A DNA stretch of 64,000 bases from Oscillospiraceae bacterium (GTDB lineage: Bacteria > Bacillota > Clostridia > Oscillospirales > Ruminococcaceae): the NCBI GenBank assembly GCA_004554485.1, contig SFLS01000001.1:1-64000 (forward strand), given 5' to 3'. Shown here one piece after another: positions 15,856 to 24,751 of this stretch. Every line of letters begins with the position of its first letter. Within the stretch, counting starts at the first letter, position 1. The position numbers were made by a program, and so were the translations under genes. The notes below the pieces were generated by a model, which made no database searches, had not been told where the DNA came from, and saw only the letters and a list, made by a program, of their open reading frames with translations.

Positions 15856-17118
15856 TTACTCCGCCTTGAACTCATAGTCCTTGCCGGGCAGGATAGCGTT
15901 CAGGATGATGCCGAAGATAGCAGCACAAGCCAGACCGCCGAAGGAAACGCTGCCGATCACGATGGGATAAGCATTGAAGCCCAGGCCGCAGACCAGAATG
16001 ATAGCGGTTACCAGAACGTTGCGCATGTTGACATAGTCAACCTGGTTCTCAACGATGGTACGGATACCGGTAGCAGCGATCATGCCGTACAGAACGAAGG
16101 AGATACCGCCGATAACAGCAGTGGGGATGGAGTTGATAACTGCCTCAAACTTGGGAGACAGGGACAGGATGATAGCCATAACAGCGGCAACGCGCATTAC
16201 GAAGGGATCGAATACGCGGGTCAGAGCGACAACGCCGGTGTTCTCGGAATAAGTGGTGTTGGCGGGGCCGCCCAGCAGGCCGGCCAGGGAGGTGCCGATA
16301 CCGTCGCCCAGCAGGGTGCGGGTCAGGCCGGGATCAGCGATGAAGTTCTTGCCGCAGGTAGCGCCGATAGCCATAACGTCGCCAACATGCTCAACCATGG
16401 CAGCAACGGCAACAGCCAGACCGGCGATAATGCAGTCGGCATTGAACTTGGGCAGATGGAAGGTGGGAAGACCAACCCATGCAGCAGTGCCAACAGCGTC
16501 AAAGTTAACAGCGCCCATCACGATAGCGATGATGTAGGAAACGATCAGAGCGATCAGAACGGGAATGATCTTGATCATGCCCTTGCCCCAAGTGTTGCAG
16601 ATGAGGATGACGATGATCGGGATAACGCCCAGAATCCAGTTGGTCATTACGTTAGAAACAGCAGAACCAGCCAGATTGATACCGATGAGGATGATCAACG
16701 GACCGCAGACAACGGGCGGGAACAGCTTCATAACTCTCTTGGTGCCAAAGACCTTGATCAGGATGGCGAGAATTACATACAGGCCGCCAGCTGCGATAAC
16801 ACCGCCGGTGGCATACTCTTTGCCGTAGGCGGGGATGATGGCGCCGTACATGCCCAGGAACGCAAAGGAGGAACCCAGGAATACGGGAACCTTGCCCTTG
16901 GTGATGAAGTGGAACCACAGGGTCGCAATACCAGCGCAGAACAGGGTTACGGAAGCCGAAAGGCCCATACCCTCAGCACCGGGATAGCTGTTGGTCAGAA
17001 CGGGCACCAGAATGGTAGCGCCGAACATCGCGAAGCACTGCTGCAGACCCATAATAATGGTCTTGCCCCAGCCGAGTTCCTTACGAGCATCATAAATGCC
17101 AGTAACTTTAGTACTCAT
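15856..17118 (-). CDS. UraA-type uracil/xanthine permease (NCS2 family)
   Basis: 420-aa membrane symporter with about 14 hydrophobic segments, importing a nucleobase with protons. The sequence is closest in pattern to uracil permeases: TM8 has VEHVGDVMAIG and TM10 has NTTYSENTGVVALTRV. A Glu in TM10 is what UraA uses to bind uracil, while xanthine permeases such as XanQ have Gln there. The C-terminal half (IPTAVIGGISFVLYGMIA, ENQVDY) is also UraA-like. One oddity is GLQQCFAMFG in TM1 where the family usually has Gln-His. It precedes a molybdenum hydroxylase on the same strand with its own promoter and 140-nt leader. Uracil is favoured as substrate but not proven. Confidence 0.88.
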   Translation of the reverse strand: MSTKVTGIYDARKELGWGKTIIMGLQQCFAMFGATILVPVLTNSYPGAEGMGLSASVTLFCAGIATLWFHFITKGKVPVFLGSSFAFLGMYGAIIPAYGKEYATGGVIAAGGLYVILAILIKVFGTKRVMKLFPPVVCGPLIILIGINLAGSAVSNVMTNWILGVIPIIVILICNTWGKGMIKIIPVLIALIVSYIIAIVMGAVNFDAVGTAAWVGLPTFHLPKFNADCIIAGLAVAVAAMVEHVGDVMAIGATCGKNFIADPGLTRTLLGDGIGTSLAGLLGGPANTTYSENTGVVALTRVFDPFVMRVAAVMAIILSLSPKFEAVINSIPTAVIGGISFVLYGMIAATGIRTIVENQVDYVNMRNVLVTAIILVCGLGFNAYPIVIGSVSFGGLACAAIFGIILNAILPGKDYEFKAE

Positions 17119-17265
17119 TAAATTTGCCTCCTCAATGATTTGGATTCTCCATTTCTCTTGGTTACAATAACCAGTTGCCTCCGTTTGGCCGTACCGTTTT
17201 ATGTACTGTTTGGCACGCTTTTCTCCGGATCAAGTCCTTCTGAAATGCCATTCATCAGCGTTTTC

Positions 17266-17294
17266 ATTATACCTTGTGTTCATAAAAAATTCAA
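17266..17294 (-). promoter_or_regulatory. Promoter of the permease gene
   Basis: On the minus strand TTGAAT (17289-17294) and TATAAT (17266-17271) are 17 bp apart. The same two hexamers and spacing occur before the hydroxylase operon. Confidence 0.7.
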
Positions 17295-17566
17295 TCTCTC
17301 CCTGCCACTTTTCCCGAATTACACAAGATACAGTTTTTTCAATTGTGCATTATGCTCATGCACATTGGGGTCTTTCCCCAATCAATGTCCCGTTTTTCTT
17401 GCATATCTTCGGATTGTTATAATCTTATCCCAATATTATTATGTAATATGTGCATGAAATAGTCCCGTAAAATTCTACTTTTTTGCGCTCTTTGTTGGAA
17501 AACGCCCCATATTATATACTTTATACCATTATCGATGCTTCGTGGATTTCGCACAAATACACAAAA

Positions 17567-17602
17567 GAAACAGGCACCCGCCGCATTGGGACAGGTGCCT
17601 GT
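17567..17602 (-). terminator. Terminator of the molybdenum hydroxylase operon
   Basis: A 9-bp stem ACAGGCACC/GGTGCCTGT (17570-17578 with 17594-17602) is followed on the minus strand by a T-rich tract, 30 nt after the large-subunit stop. Confidence 0.7.
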
Positions 17603-17631
17603 CATTTTGTTGTTCGGGGCCTGCCGGACGA

Positions 17632-19983
17632 TTACTTCTTCTCGGCGGCAGCCTTCTCCTGCAAAGCCTTCAGCATCTTCTCAGGAGTGATGGGCATCTC
17701 GGTAAAGCGGCAGCCGGTCGCGTTGTAGATCGCGTTGGCGATAGCGGGTGCGCCGGGAACCATTGCGGGTTCGCCGATACCGCGGGCGCCATAGGGGCCG
17801 GTCTCCTCGGGATGCTCCACGCCCATGGCGATAAAGGTTTCGGGGGTGTTGTCGATGGTGGGAATCTTATAGTCGACGAAGGACTTGTTCAGTACCTTGC
17901 CGTCCTTCAGCTTCAGCTCCTCAAACAGCACGGTGCCCAAAGCCTGCATCATACCGCCCTCTACCTGAGCCTTGTACAGCTCGGGGTTGACGATGTGGCC
18001 GGGGTCGCAGCTCTCTACCATCTTCTTGACCTCGATCACGCCGGTCTCGGTGTCGATCTCGACCTCAGCGCCGGCAGCGGCGGTGGTCCAAAAGGCCGCG
18101 GGCTTGGGAGAGTAACCGGTGGCGGGATCGTAGTTGATGTTGTTGGGCAGCGTAAAAGTACCTACGCCGATGGCGGGGCCGCCGTAGCCGGAACCGTCCT
18201 CAAAGGCCAGGCCCAGTGCCAGGTCGGACATGGGCATACGGCTCTCCGGATGGTTGCGGTTGATGATCCAGCCGTCCTCCAGGTACAGCTCGCGCTTGAT
18301 GTACCCCAGCTTGATCTGCGCCAGATCCAGCAGCTTCTCCTTCAGGTCCTCGGCAGCCAGCTTGGTGGCGTTACCGGCGCAGTAGGTAATACGGGAAGCA
18401 ACGGTCTGCCACTCGTAGGGGGTATGGTCGGTATCGCCGGTGCGGATGGTGAACTTGGAAGGATCGCAGCACAGAACCTCGGCAGCGATCTGGATCAGGG
18501 CGGTATCGGAGCCCTGGCCGATATCATGGCCGGAGGTCATCAGGAAGAAGGTACCGTCCTCGTTCATGCGGATGATGGCAGCGGAACCCGCGTTGGTGGG
18601 CTGAGAAGGAGACTTCCAGCCGCCGGCGATGCCCTTGCCGCGGACCTTGTTGGGTGCGGAAGGCTTTTCGCAGGGCTTATCGTACTCGATCGCTTCCGCT
18701 ACCTGGTCCAGAGCCTCCAGGAAGCCGCAGGACTTCATGATCTCCCCGGTACCGGTGGACTTGCCGGGCGCCAGGCCGTTGACGCGGCGGATCTCAATGG
18801 GATCCATGCCGATCTCCTTGGCTACCTCGTCGATATTCTGCTCGATGCCGAAGTGGATCTCACACATACCGAAACCACGGTAAGGACCGCCGACAGGGTT
18901 GTTGGTGTATACGCAGTAGGCGTCGGTCTTAACATTGTCGAACTCATAGGGGCCGGTGGAAGCAAAGCCGGAGGCCTTAACGATGTTTACGCCGTATTCG
19001 GTGTAAGCGCCGCCGTCCCAGTAGAAGTTGTTCTGCACCGCCAGGAACTTACCGTCGCTCTTGCGCACGGCGGTCTTGATCTTGGTGTAAACGCCCTGAC
19101 GCAGGTAAGAGTTTACAAACTCCTCCTCACGGGTGTATTCCATCATCACGGGACGGCCCTTGCAGTGCATGGCCAGCGGGATGATAATACCCTCGATGGT
19201 GGTGCCGGCCTTTGCGCCGAAGCCGCCGCCCACGTAGGGAGAAATGATACGCATCTTGTTCAGCGGGATATCAAAGGTCGCGGAAAGCGCCTGACGTACC
19301 GCATAGGGGGACTGGCAGGAGGCCCAAACGGTGCACTTGCCGTCCGGCTCGTACTGGGCAACCGCCACATGGTTCTCGATGGGGGTGTGCTGTACGTGAG
19401 GAACATGGTATTCATGCTCGGTGATGTAGTACTCGTCGGGATGCTCCTCGGCATACTTGAACGCCGCGTCGGCGTCGCCCTTGCGGATGATGTGGTGGTG
19501 AGAGATATTGGTGTGCGCCTGCGGATGGAAGATCGGCACTACCTTGTAGGTGTGCAGCTCGGGATGGATCAGGATCGCGTCCTTTGCCATACCTTCCATG
19601 GGGTTGTTGATGACAGGCAGCGGCTCATACTCTACCTTTACCAGGTCGCAGGCCTCCTCGGCGATCTCGGGGGTCTCGGCGGCAACGGCAACAACGGGCT
19701 CACCATAGAACTTGACGGTATTGACTGCCAGGAAGTTTTTATCCTCCAGGTACAGACCGCCGCGCTTGGTGTAGTAGTCGCCGGTAATAACGTCATGGAC
19801 GCCCTTCAGGGCCTTGGCCGCGGAAACATCGATGCTCACGATCTTGGCATGGGCATAGGGGCTCTTTACGCACTTGGCATACAGCATGCGGGGCCATTTC
19901 ATATCGCCCACGTATTTGGCAGCGCCGGTTACTTTCTTAACGCCGTCTACACGAGGAACACTTACGCCAACATATTTACTCAT
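17632..19983 (-). CDS. Molybdenum hydroxylase large (molybdopterin-binding) subunit, xanthine dehydrogenase family
   Basis: 783-aa catalytic subunit that hydroxylates an N-heterocycle (purine, pyrimidine, nicotinate or similar) at a Mo centre. Visible features are PRVDGVKKVTGAAKYVGD at the N-terminus, the PYVGGGFGAK molybdopterin loop (about residue 250), GGPYRGFGMCE, the SGHDIGQGSDTALIQIAAE motif, and the ARGIGEPAMVPGAPAIANAI end motif whose Glu is the catalytic base in this family. Genes for FeS and FAD subunits are directly upstream in the same operon. No substrate can be assigned from motifs; the UraA-type transporter suggests a pyrimidine, PucR a purine. The yqeB/yqeC/selD set nearby suggests a selenium-containing cofactor. 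Confidence 0.9.
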   Translation of the reverse strand: MSKYVGVSVPRVDGVKKVTGAAKYVGDMKWPRMLYAKCVKSPYAHAKIVSIDVSAAKALKGVHDVITGDYYTKRGGLYLEDKNFLAVNTVKFYGEPVVAVAAETPEIAEEACDLVKVEYEPLPVINNPMEGMAKDAILIHPELHTYKVVPIFHPQAHTNISHHHIIRKGDADAAFKYAEEHPDEYYITEHEYHVPHVQHTPIENHVAVAQYEPDGKCTVWASCQSPYAVRQALSATFDIPLNKMRIISPYVGGGFGAKAGTTIEGIIIPLAMHCKGRPVMMEYTREEEFVNSYLRQGVYTKIKTAVRKSDGKFLAVQNNFYWDGGAYTEYGVNIVKASGFASTGPYEFDNVKTDAYCVYTNNPVGGPYRGFGMCEIHFGIEQNIDEVAKEIGMDPIEIRRVNGLAPGKSTGTGEIMKSCGFLEALDQVAEAIEYDKPCEKPSAPNKVRGKGIAGGWKSPSQPTNAGSAAIIRMNEDGTFFLMTSGHDIGQGSDTALIQIAAEVLCCDPSKFTIRTGDTDHTPYEWQTVASRITYCAGNATKLAAEDLKEKLLDLAQIKLGYIKRELYLEDGWIINRNHPESRMPMSDLALGLAFEDGSGYGGPAIGVGTFTLPNNINYDPATGYSPKPAAFWTTAAAGAEVEIDTETGVIEVKKMVESCDPGHIVNPELYKAQVEGGMMQALGTVLFEELKLKDGKVLNKSFVDYKIPTIDNTPETFIAMGVEHPEETGPYGARGIGEPAMVPGAPAIANAIYNATGCRFTEMPITPEKMLKALQEKAAAEKK

Positions 19984-20468
19984 TATTTGGCACCTCCATT
20001 CATGCGCTCGGCAGCGTCTTCAATCGCCTCAATGATTCTCTTGTAGCCGGTGCAGCGGCACAGGTTACCGGACATATAGTGGGTGATCTCCTCCCGGGTG
20101 GGATGGGGGTTCTCGCGCAGCAGAGCAGTAGCGGAAACAATAAAGCCGGGCGTGCAGTAACCGCACTGCAGGGCAGCGTGGTCAATAAAGGACTGCTGTA
20201 CGGGGGAAAGGTTGCCCTTTTCATCCGCAAAGCCCTCTACGGTCTCAAAGTGCTTGCCGTCCATCTCGGGGGCCAGCATCAGGCAGCCGTTGATCAGCAC
20301 ACCGTCAACGATCATCGCGCAGGCGCCGCACTCGCCGGCGCCGCAGCCTTCCTTCGCGCCGGTCAGGTCCAGCATATCACGGATAATATTCAGCGCGGTC
20401 TTATTCGCCGGAACATCCAGCTCGTATTCTTCGCCGTTTACGAAGAAATCAACATGATAAGTTTTCAT
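19983..20468 (-). CDS. Molybdenum hydroxylase small [2Fe-2S] subunit
   Basis: 161-aa electron-transfer subunit with two [2Fe-2S] clusters. The N-terminal ferredoxin fold carries GAKEGCGAGECGACAMIVDG plus a downstream GCLML cysteine, and the C-terminal helical domain carries QCGYCTPGF and GNLCRCTGYKRI. The start MKTYHVDFF at 20468 is chosen over a longer frame because it gives the usual family N-terminus and has an AAGGAG site 11 nt upstream. The stop and the next start share one base (TAATG), so it is coupled to the large subunit. Length is normal. Confidence 0.93.
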   Translation of the reverse strand: MKTYHVDFFVNGEEYELDVPANKTALNIIRDMLDLTGAKEGCGAGECGACAMIVDGVLINGCLMLAPEMDGKHFETVEGFADEKGNLSPVQQSFIDHAALQCGYCTPGFIVSATALLRENPHPTREEITHYMSGNLCRCTGYKRIIEAIEDAAERMNGGAK

Positions 20469-20487
20469 TAAATGGCACGCTCCTTTC

Positions 20488-21366
20488 TCAGACAGAGAGT
20501 TCCGCCAGGCTTCTGCGTACAGCAACCTTTACCAGGCTTACACGGTACTCGGCGGAAGCGCGGATATCGCTGATGGGCGAAACCTCGGTGCCGGCCAGCT
20601 CGGCGGCCTCACCGATCAGTTCGGGGGTCAGCTTCTTGCCCTTCAGCAGGGCCTCGGTCTTGGGCAGACGGATGGGGGTAGGAGCGCAGGAGCCGATGGC
20701 TACACGGTACTCGTCGCCGAACTTGCCGACGGTGGCGCACACGGTAGAAAGGTCCACTTCCTTGCGGCGGTCAAACTTGGTGAATACCGCCTTCTGACCC
20801 TCCACATAGGGGATCTTCAGGCCGATGGCCATCTCGCCGGGCTTCAGGCCGACCTTACGCACAAAGATGAAGAACGCGCCGCGGGCGATTCTTTCTTCCT
20901 GGCTCTCGCCGGCCCAGCTTACCAGAGAAACCTCGCGCTGGCCCTCGGGACCCACCACGACCAGTTTGGCGTCGCAGGCTACCAGGGGGGTAACGGTATC
21001 CGCCAGAGGAGAGGCGTTGATGACGTTGCCTACGCTGGTGGCACGGCCGCGTACCAGCTGGGAGCCCAGAACGGAAGCCGCCTGAGCGTAGAAGGGATAG
21101 TTCTCCTTCACGATCTCGCTTTCGGCGAGTTCCTTACAGGTGACGCACGCGCCGATGTACAGGCCGTCCTTCTTGGAGAAGGTGATGTCCTTCAAGCCGG
21201 GAATGCGCTTGATGTCGATCACGGCCTCCGGGTTGATCAGACGCTCACGCAGACGAATCATTACGTCGGTACCGCCATTCAGGATGGTGTATTTGCCTTC
21301 GTATTCCTTCATCAGTTCAAGAGCTTCTTCCACAGAACCCGGAGCGAAATAGTTAAATTCCTTCAA
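20488..21366 (-). CDS. Molybdenum hydroxylase FAD-binding medium subunit
   Basis: 292-aa flavoprotein subunit (CoxM/XdhB type) that passes electrons from the FeS subunit to NAD+ or another acceptor. FAD motifs are YTILNGGTDVMIRLR and VRGRATSVGNVINASPLAD, with the later IASIAPTP-like segment seen as IGSCAPTPIRL. A TTG start at 21366 is chosen: AAGGAG sits 8 nt upstream and the product then begins MKEFNYFAPGSVEEAL, the typical family start. A GTG three codons earlier overlaps the ribosome site. First gene of the FAD-FeS-Mo operon. Confidence 0.9.
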   Translation of the reverse strand: MKEFNYFAPGSVEEALELMKEYEGKYTILNGGTDVMIRLRERLINPEAVIDIKRIPGLKDITFSKKDGLYIGACVTCKELAESEIVKENYPFYAQAASVLGSQLVRGRATSVGNVINASPLADTVTPLVACDAKLVVVGPEGQREVSLVSWAGESQEERIARGAFFIFVRKVGLKPGEMAIGLKIPYVEGQKAVFTKFDRRKEVDLSTVCATVGKFGDEYRVAIGSCAPTPIRLPKTEALLKGKKLTPELIGEAAELAGTEVSPISDIRASAEYRVSLVKVAVRRSLAELSV

Positions 21367-21422
21367 TGTAAGCACTCCTTTTCGATTGGTTTTATGCAGA
21401 GTAACACTTATACAGCATTTAC

Positions 21423-21451
21423 ATTATAATATTAAGGACGACCCAATTCAA
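21423..21451 (-). promoter_or_regulatory. Promoter of the molybdenum hydroxylase operon
   Basis: On the minus strand TTGAAT (21446-21451), a 17-bp spacer, and TATAAT (21423-21428), about 55 nt before the FAD-subunit start. Hexamers are identical to those of the permease promoter. Confidence 0.7.
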
Positions 21452-21754
21452 TTCTTTTTCGGTGATTTTGATATTATGTATAATTCCATTTTCCCGATTT
21501 GTACATTTTGGAAAAATGCCTCTTGTATACTCTCCACAATAAACTCTTAAACCGCCTTGTTTTTTTGGGAGATCACTTCCGGGGGCATTTCGTTTGTTTT
21601 TATTAAGATAAACGAAAAACCTCTTGGTTGATTGTTGATTTCTCCTAAATCATGTTATTTTATTAACGCAGTTTATTTTCTTATTTTTGATTTTCCTATG
21701 AAATATAGACAAAATTTTTAGCCGTTTCTTGTCACGAAAAAATGTTATCCGGCA

Positions 21755-21783
21755 TTTACTTTTTTCCCTCTTTCCTTTATAAT
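21755..21783 (+). promoter_or_regulatory. Promoter of the CoA-transferase operon
   Basis: TTTACT (21755-21760), 17-bp spacer, TATAAT (21778-21783). It leaves a leader of about 135 nt before the CoA-transferase ATG. Confidence 0.65.
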
Positions 21784-21926
21784 GTAAACTAACAACAAAT
21801 AGAGTGGGGCATATTGGCCGCTTTGTGCCGCTGTTTCCGCTCCGTTTGTCCCCGGTGTGCCGGCTCTGCCTCAACTGTCACCACGGCCGGCCCCGCCTAC
21901 ATCTATTTTGGGAGGTTGTTTTATCT

Positions 21927-23123
21927 ATGTCTAAAAAACCTTTGGATGGGATCCGCGTTCTGGATTTTACCAACGCGCTGGCCGGTCCCTATTGCTCCAT
22001 GATGCTGGGCAACATGGGCGCCGAGGTCATCAAGGTAGAAAAGCCCGGTACCGGCGATGACAGCCGCGGCTACGGTCCTTTCGTCAACGGCCAGAGCGGT
22101 TACTTTGTCAGCGTCAACCATGGCAAAAAAAGCGTCGTCTGCAACACCAAGGATCCCGAAGGCGTCGAAATGTTCAAGGAGCTGGTCAAGCACGTCGATA
22201 TTGTCGTGGAAAACCTGAAGGCCGGCGCCATGAACCGCATGGGCCTGGGCTACGAGGAACTGAAGAAGGTCAATCCCAAGCTCATCTATGTCGCCATCTC
22301 CGGCTTCGGCCAGACCGGCCCCTACTCTCCCCGTCCCGCCTATGATATGGTCGTGCAGGCCATGGGCGGTGTTATGAGCATCACCGGCGAACCCGGCGGC
22401 AAGCCCGTCCGCGTCGGCGCTTCCATCGGCGATATCATTGCCGGCATCTTCGGCGCTTTCGGCGCCGTTACCGCCCTGTATAAGCGCGCTGTCACCGGCG
22501 AGGGCGACATGGTCGATGTCGGCATGCTGGACTGCCAGCTGGCTATCCTGGAAAACGCCATCATCAAGTATTCCGCCACCGGCGTGGTCGCCGGCCCCAT
22601 GGGCGCCGTCCATCCCACCGTCACCCCCTTCCAGGCGTTCGAAACCAAGGATAACTACGTCATCGCCGCCTGCGGCAACAACCGCCTGTACGCTGCCTTC
22701 TGCAACGCGCTGGGCTGCCCGGAGCTTATTGACGATCCCCGTTTTGATACCAATATGCACCGCAACCAGAACCTCAAGCTCATCGGCGATCTGCTGACCG
22801 AAAAGACCCGCACCAAGACCACCGCCGAATGGCTGGAGATCCTGGAAAAGGCCGGCGTTCCCTGCACCGGCATCAATACCGTCGATAAGCTGTTCACCGA
22901 TCCTCAGGTCGCGGCCCGCAACATGCTCGTCGAAATCGATCAGCCCGGTATGGGCAAGGTCAAGATTGCCGGCAACCCCGTCAAGATGGCTTCCATCGAG
23001 GCCGCCGGCGACGCCGATCATCACGCGGCTCCCGCCCTCGGCTCCTCCACCCGCGACGTCCTTGTCAATATGCTGGGCTGGGATGAGGCCAAGGCCGACG
23101 ACTACGTCGAAAAATTCCACTGA
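21927..23123 (+). CDS. Family III CoA-transferase (CaiB/BaiF/Frc type)
   Basis: 398-aa class III CoA-transferase that moves CoA between carboxylic acids. The start MSKKPLDGIRVLDFTNALAGPY is chosen at 21927 with GGGAGG upstream; a longer frame from 21804 has no family resemblance. Motifs are LAGPYCSMMLGNMGAEVIKVEKP near the N-terminus (read as two adjoining parts), the VCNTKDPEGVEMFKEL segment, and VVQAMGGVMSITGEPGGKPVR; the catalytic Asp is likely in the DSRGYGP or following VDVGMLD region. It is first of four genes that end with a biotin carrier, so the acid it activates is probably a malonate-like compound that is then decarboxylated. The substrate is inferred. Confidence 0.88.
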   Translation: MSKKPLDGIRVLDFTNALAGPYCSMMLGNMGAEVIKVEKPGTGDDSRGYGPFVNGQSGYFVSVNHGKKSVVCNTKDPEGVEMFKELVKHVDIVVENLKAGAMNRMGLGYEELKKVNPKLIYVAISGFGQTGPYSPRPAYDMVVQAMGGVMSITGEPGGKPVRVGASIGDIIAGIFGAFGAVTALYKRAVTGEGDMVDVGMLDCQLAILENAIIKYSATGVVAGPMGAVHPTVTPFQAFETKDNYVIAACGNNRLYAAFCNALGCPELIDDPRFDTNMHRNQNLKLIGDLLTEKTRTKTTAEWLEILEKAGVPCTGINTVDKLFTDPQVAARNMLVEIDQPGMGKVKIAGNPVKMASIEAAGDADHHAAPALGSSTRDVLVNMLGWDEAKADDYVEKFH

Positions 23124-23207
23124 TCCCGTTTTTTGTGCAACATCCGCGGCCGGGGGCTTCTCCGGTCGTCGGCAACCCATATACTCTCTGAAAGAAGGAT
23201 AATCATT

Positions 23208-24731
23208 ATGACCAAACTTGAAGACCTGATTGAACGCAAAGGTTCAATCGCTCTCGGTGGCGGCCAGGCGCGTATCGACAAGCAGCACGAGCAGGGCAAA
23301 ATGACCGCTCGCGAGCGCCTCGAGGCCCTCTTCGACCCCAACACCTTTGTTGAGATCGACGCCTTTGTCGTCCACCGCTGCTACTACTTTGGCCAGGAAA
23401 AGCAGCACTTCCCCGGGGATGGTGTTGTAGGCGGCTACGGTAAGGTAGACGGCCGCATCGTCTATGCCTATGCCCAGGATTTCACCGTCGTCGGCGGTTC
23501 CATGGGCGAGGTACAGGCCAACAAGATCTGCAAGATCCTGGAGAACGCCCGCAAGGTCGGCGCGCCCGTGGTCGGCATGAACGACTCCGGCGGCGCCCGT
23601 ATCCAGGAGGGTCTGGACGGTCTGGAAGGCTACGGCAAGATCTTCTTCCGCAACACCGCCGCTTCCGGCGTTGTTCCGCAGATCACCGCCATCATGGGCC
23701 CCTGCGCCGGCGGTGCCGTTTACTCCCCCGCGCTTACCGATTTCATCTTCCAGGTCAACAAGACCGGCAAGATGTTCATCACCGGCCCCGACGTCATCAA
23801 GTCGGTCACCGGCGAGCAGATCGACGCCGAAAAGCTGGGCGGCGCCACCACCCACAACCGCGTCAGCGGCGTAGCCCACTTCATGGCTTCGGATGACGCC
23901 GACTGCATTAACCAGATCCGTCGTCTGCTCTCCTATCTGCCCTCCAACTACCGCGATTCCGCCCCCACCATCTTCAACGGGGACGACCCCAACCGCATCG
24001 CGGATGAGCTGGATACCATCATCCCCGACAACCCCAACAAGGCGTACGATATGTATAACGTCATCAAGGCCATCACCGACGGCGGCGAGTACATGGACTA
24101 CATGGGGATGTACGCCCCCAACATCATCACCTGCTTTGCGCGCTTCCACGGCCGCTCGGTCGGCATTATCGCCAGCCAGCCCAAGGCCATGGCCGGCTGC
24201 ATGGATATCAACTGCTCCGATAAGGCCGCCCGCTTCATCCGCACCTGCGATGCCTTCGGTCTGCCTCTGCTCACCCTGGTCGATGTTCCCGGCTTCCTGC
24301 CCGGTTCCACCCAGGAGCACGGCGGTATCATCCGTCACGGCGCCAAGGTCATCTACGCCTACTGCGAAGCTACCGTTCCGAAGATCACCATGATCCTGCG
24401 TAAGGCCTACGGCGGCGCTTATCTTGCCATGTGCTGCAAGGATCTGGGCTCCGATATCGTATACGCCTGGCCCACCGCCGAGATCGCCGTCATGGGCGCC
24501 GAGGGTGCTGCCAACATCATCTTCCGCAAGGCAACTCCCGAAGAGCGCGCCGAGCTGATCGATGAATACAAGCGCGAGTTCAACAACCCCTACAAGGCTG
24601 CCGAGCGCGGCATGGTGGATGACGTTATCATTCCCTCCACCTCCCGTCAGATGATCATCGCTGCTTTGGAGATGCTCGACGGCAAGGTCGTGGAATCTCC
24701 CAGAAAGAAACACGGCAACGTTCCGCTCTGA
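23208..24731 (+). CDS. Acyl-CoA carboxyltransferase / decarboxylase alpha subunit (MmdA/PccB type)
   Basis: 507-aa carboxyltransferase of the family that includes methylmalonyl-CoA decarboxylase alpha, malonyl- and glutaconyl-CoA decarboxylases and propionyl-CoA carboxylase beta. Both crotonase-like halves are present: MTARERLEALFDP, NDSGGARIQEGLDGL, IMGPCAGGAVYSPAL for the first, and DVPGFLPGSTQEHGGIIRHGAK with KAYGGAYLAMCCKDLGSD for the second. The start at 23208 has a GAAGGA site and gives the standard N-terminus. The next two genes encode an OadG-like anchor and a biotin carrier, favouring a decarboxylase. No beta (Na+ pump) subunit and no biotin carboxylase lie in the window, so direction and coupling are open. 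Confidence 0.9.
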   Translation: MTKLEDLIERKGSIALGGGQARIDKQHEQGKMTARERLEALFDPNTFVEIDAFVVHRCYYFGQEKQHFPGDGVVGGYGKVDGRIVYAYAQDFTVVGGSMGEVQANKICKILENARKVGAPVVGMNDSGGARIQEGLDGLEGYGKIFFRNTAASGVVPQITAIMGPCAGGAVYSPALTDFIFQVNKTGKMFITGPDVIKSVTGEQIDAEKLGGATTHNRVSGVAHFMASDDADCINQIRRLLSYLPSNYRDSAPTIFNGDDPNRIADELDTIIPDNPNKAYDMYNVIKAITDGGEYMDYMGMYAPNIITCFARFHGRSVGIIASQPKAMAGCMDINCSDKAARFIRTCDAFGLPLLTLVDVPGFLPGSTQEHGGIIRHGAKVIYAYCEATVPKITMILRKAYGGAYLAMCCKDLGSDIVYAWPTAEIAVMGAEGAANIIFRKATPEERAELIDEYKREFNNPYKAAERGMVDDVIIPSTSRQMIIAALEMLDGKVVESPRKKHGNVPL

Positions 24732-24751
24732 TCCAAAGGAGCGTGAATGAT

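Larger units (their letters stand above)
17119..17631. other. 513-nt intergenic region with permease leader and tandem hairpins
   Basis: From the permease side it holds a leader of about 140 nt, the permease promoter (17266-17294), an AT-rich stretch with two adjacent 7-bp hairpins (TGTGCAT/ATGCACA at 17344-17350/17358-17364 and ATTGGGG/CCCCAAT at 17364-17370/17376-17382), and the hydroxylase terminator. The leader shows a repeated GTTTGGC but no purine, PyrR or other leader I recognise. No convincing gene. Confidence 0.6.
21367..21926. other. 560-nt AT-rich divergent control region
   Basis: The stretch between the hydroxylase operon and the CoA-transferase operon is far richer in A+T than its surroundings. 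It holds one promoter facing each way and about 300 nt between them without a gene. The only frames are short and lack ribosome sites. This is the natural place for an activator such as the PucR-type protein to bind, but I could not pick out a repeated operator. Confidence 0.7.

Noticed and set aside
17119..17260. Purine riboswitch or PyrR attenuator before the permease
   Set aside because: The conserved loop sequences of the purine aptamer and the PyrR-binding loop are not present on either strand.
17542..20046. Long open frame antisense to the molybdenum hydroxylase subunit
   Set aside because: Gly/Val/Asp-rich shadow of the real gene; no start signal or motif.
21538..21900. Small gene in the AT-rich divergent region
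   Set aside because: Frames are short, lack ribosome sites and resemble nothing; the region is better read as control DNA.
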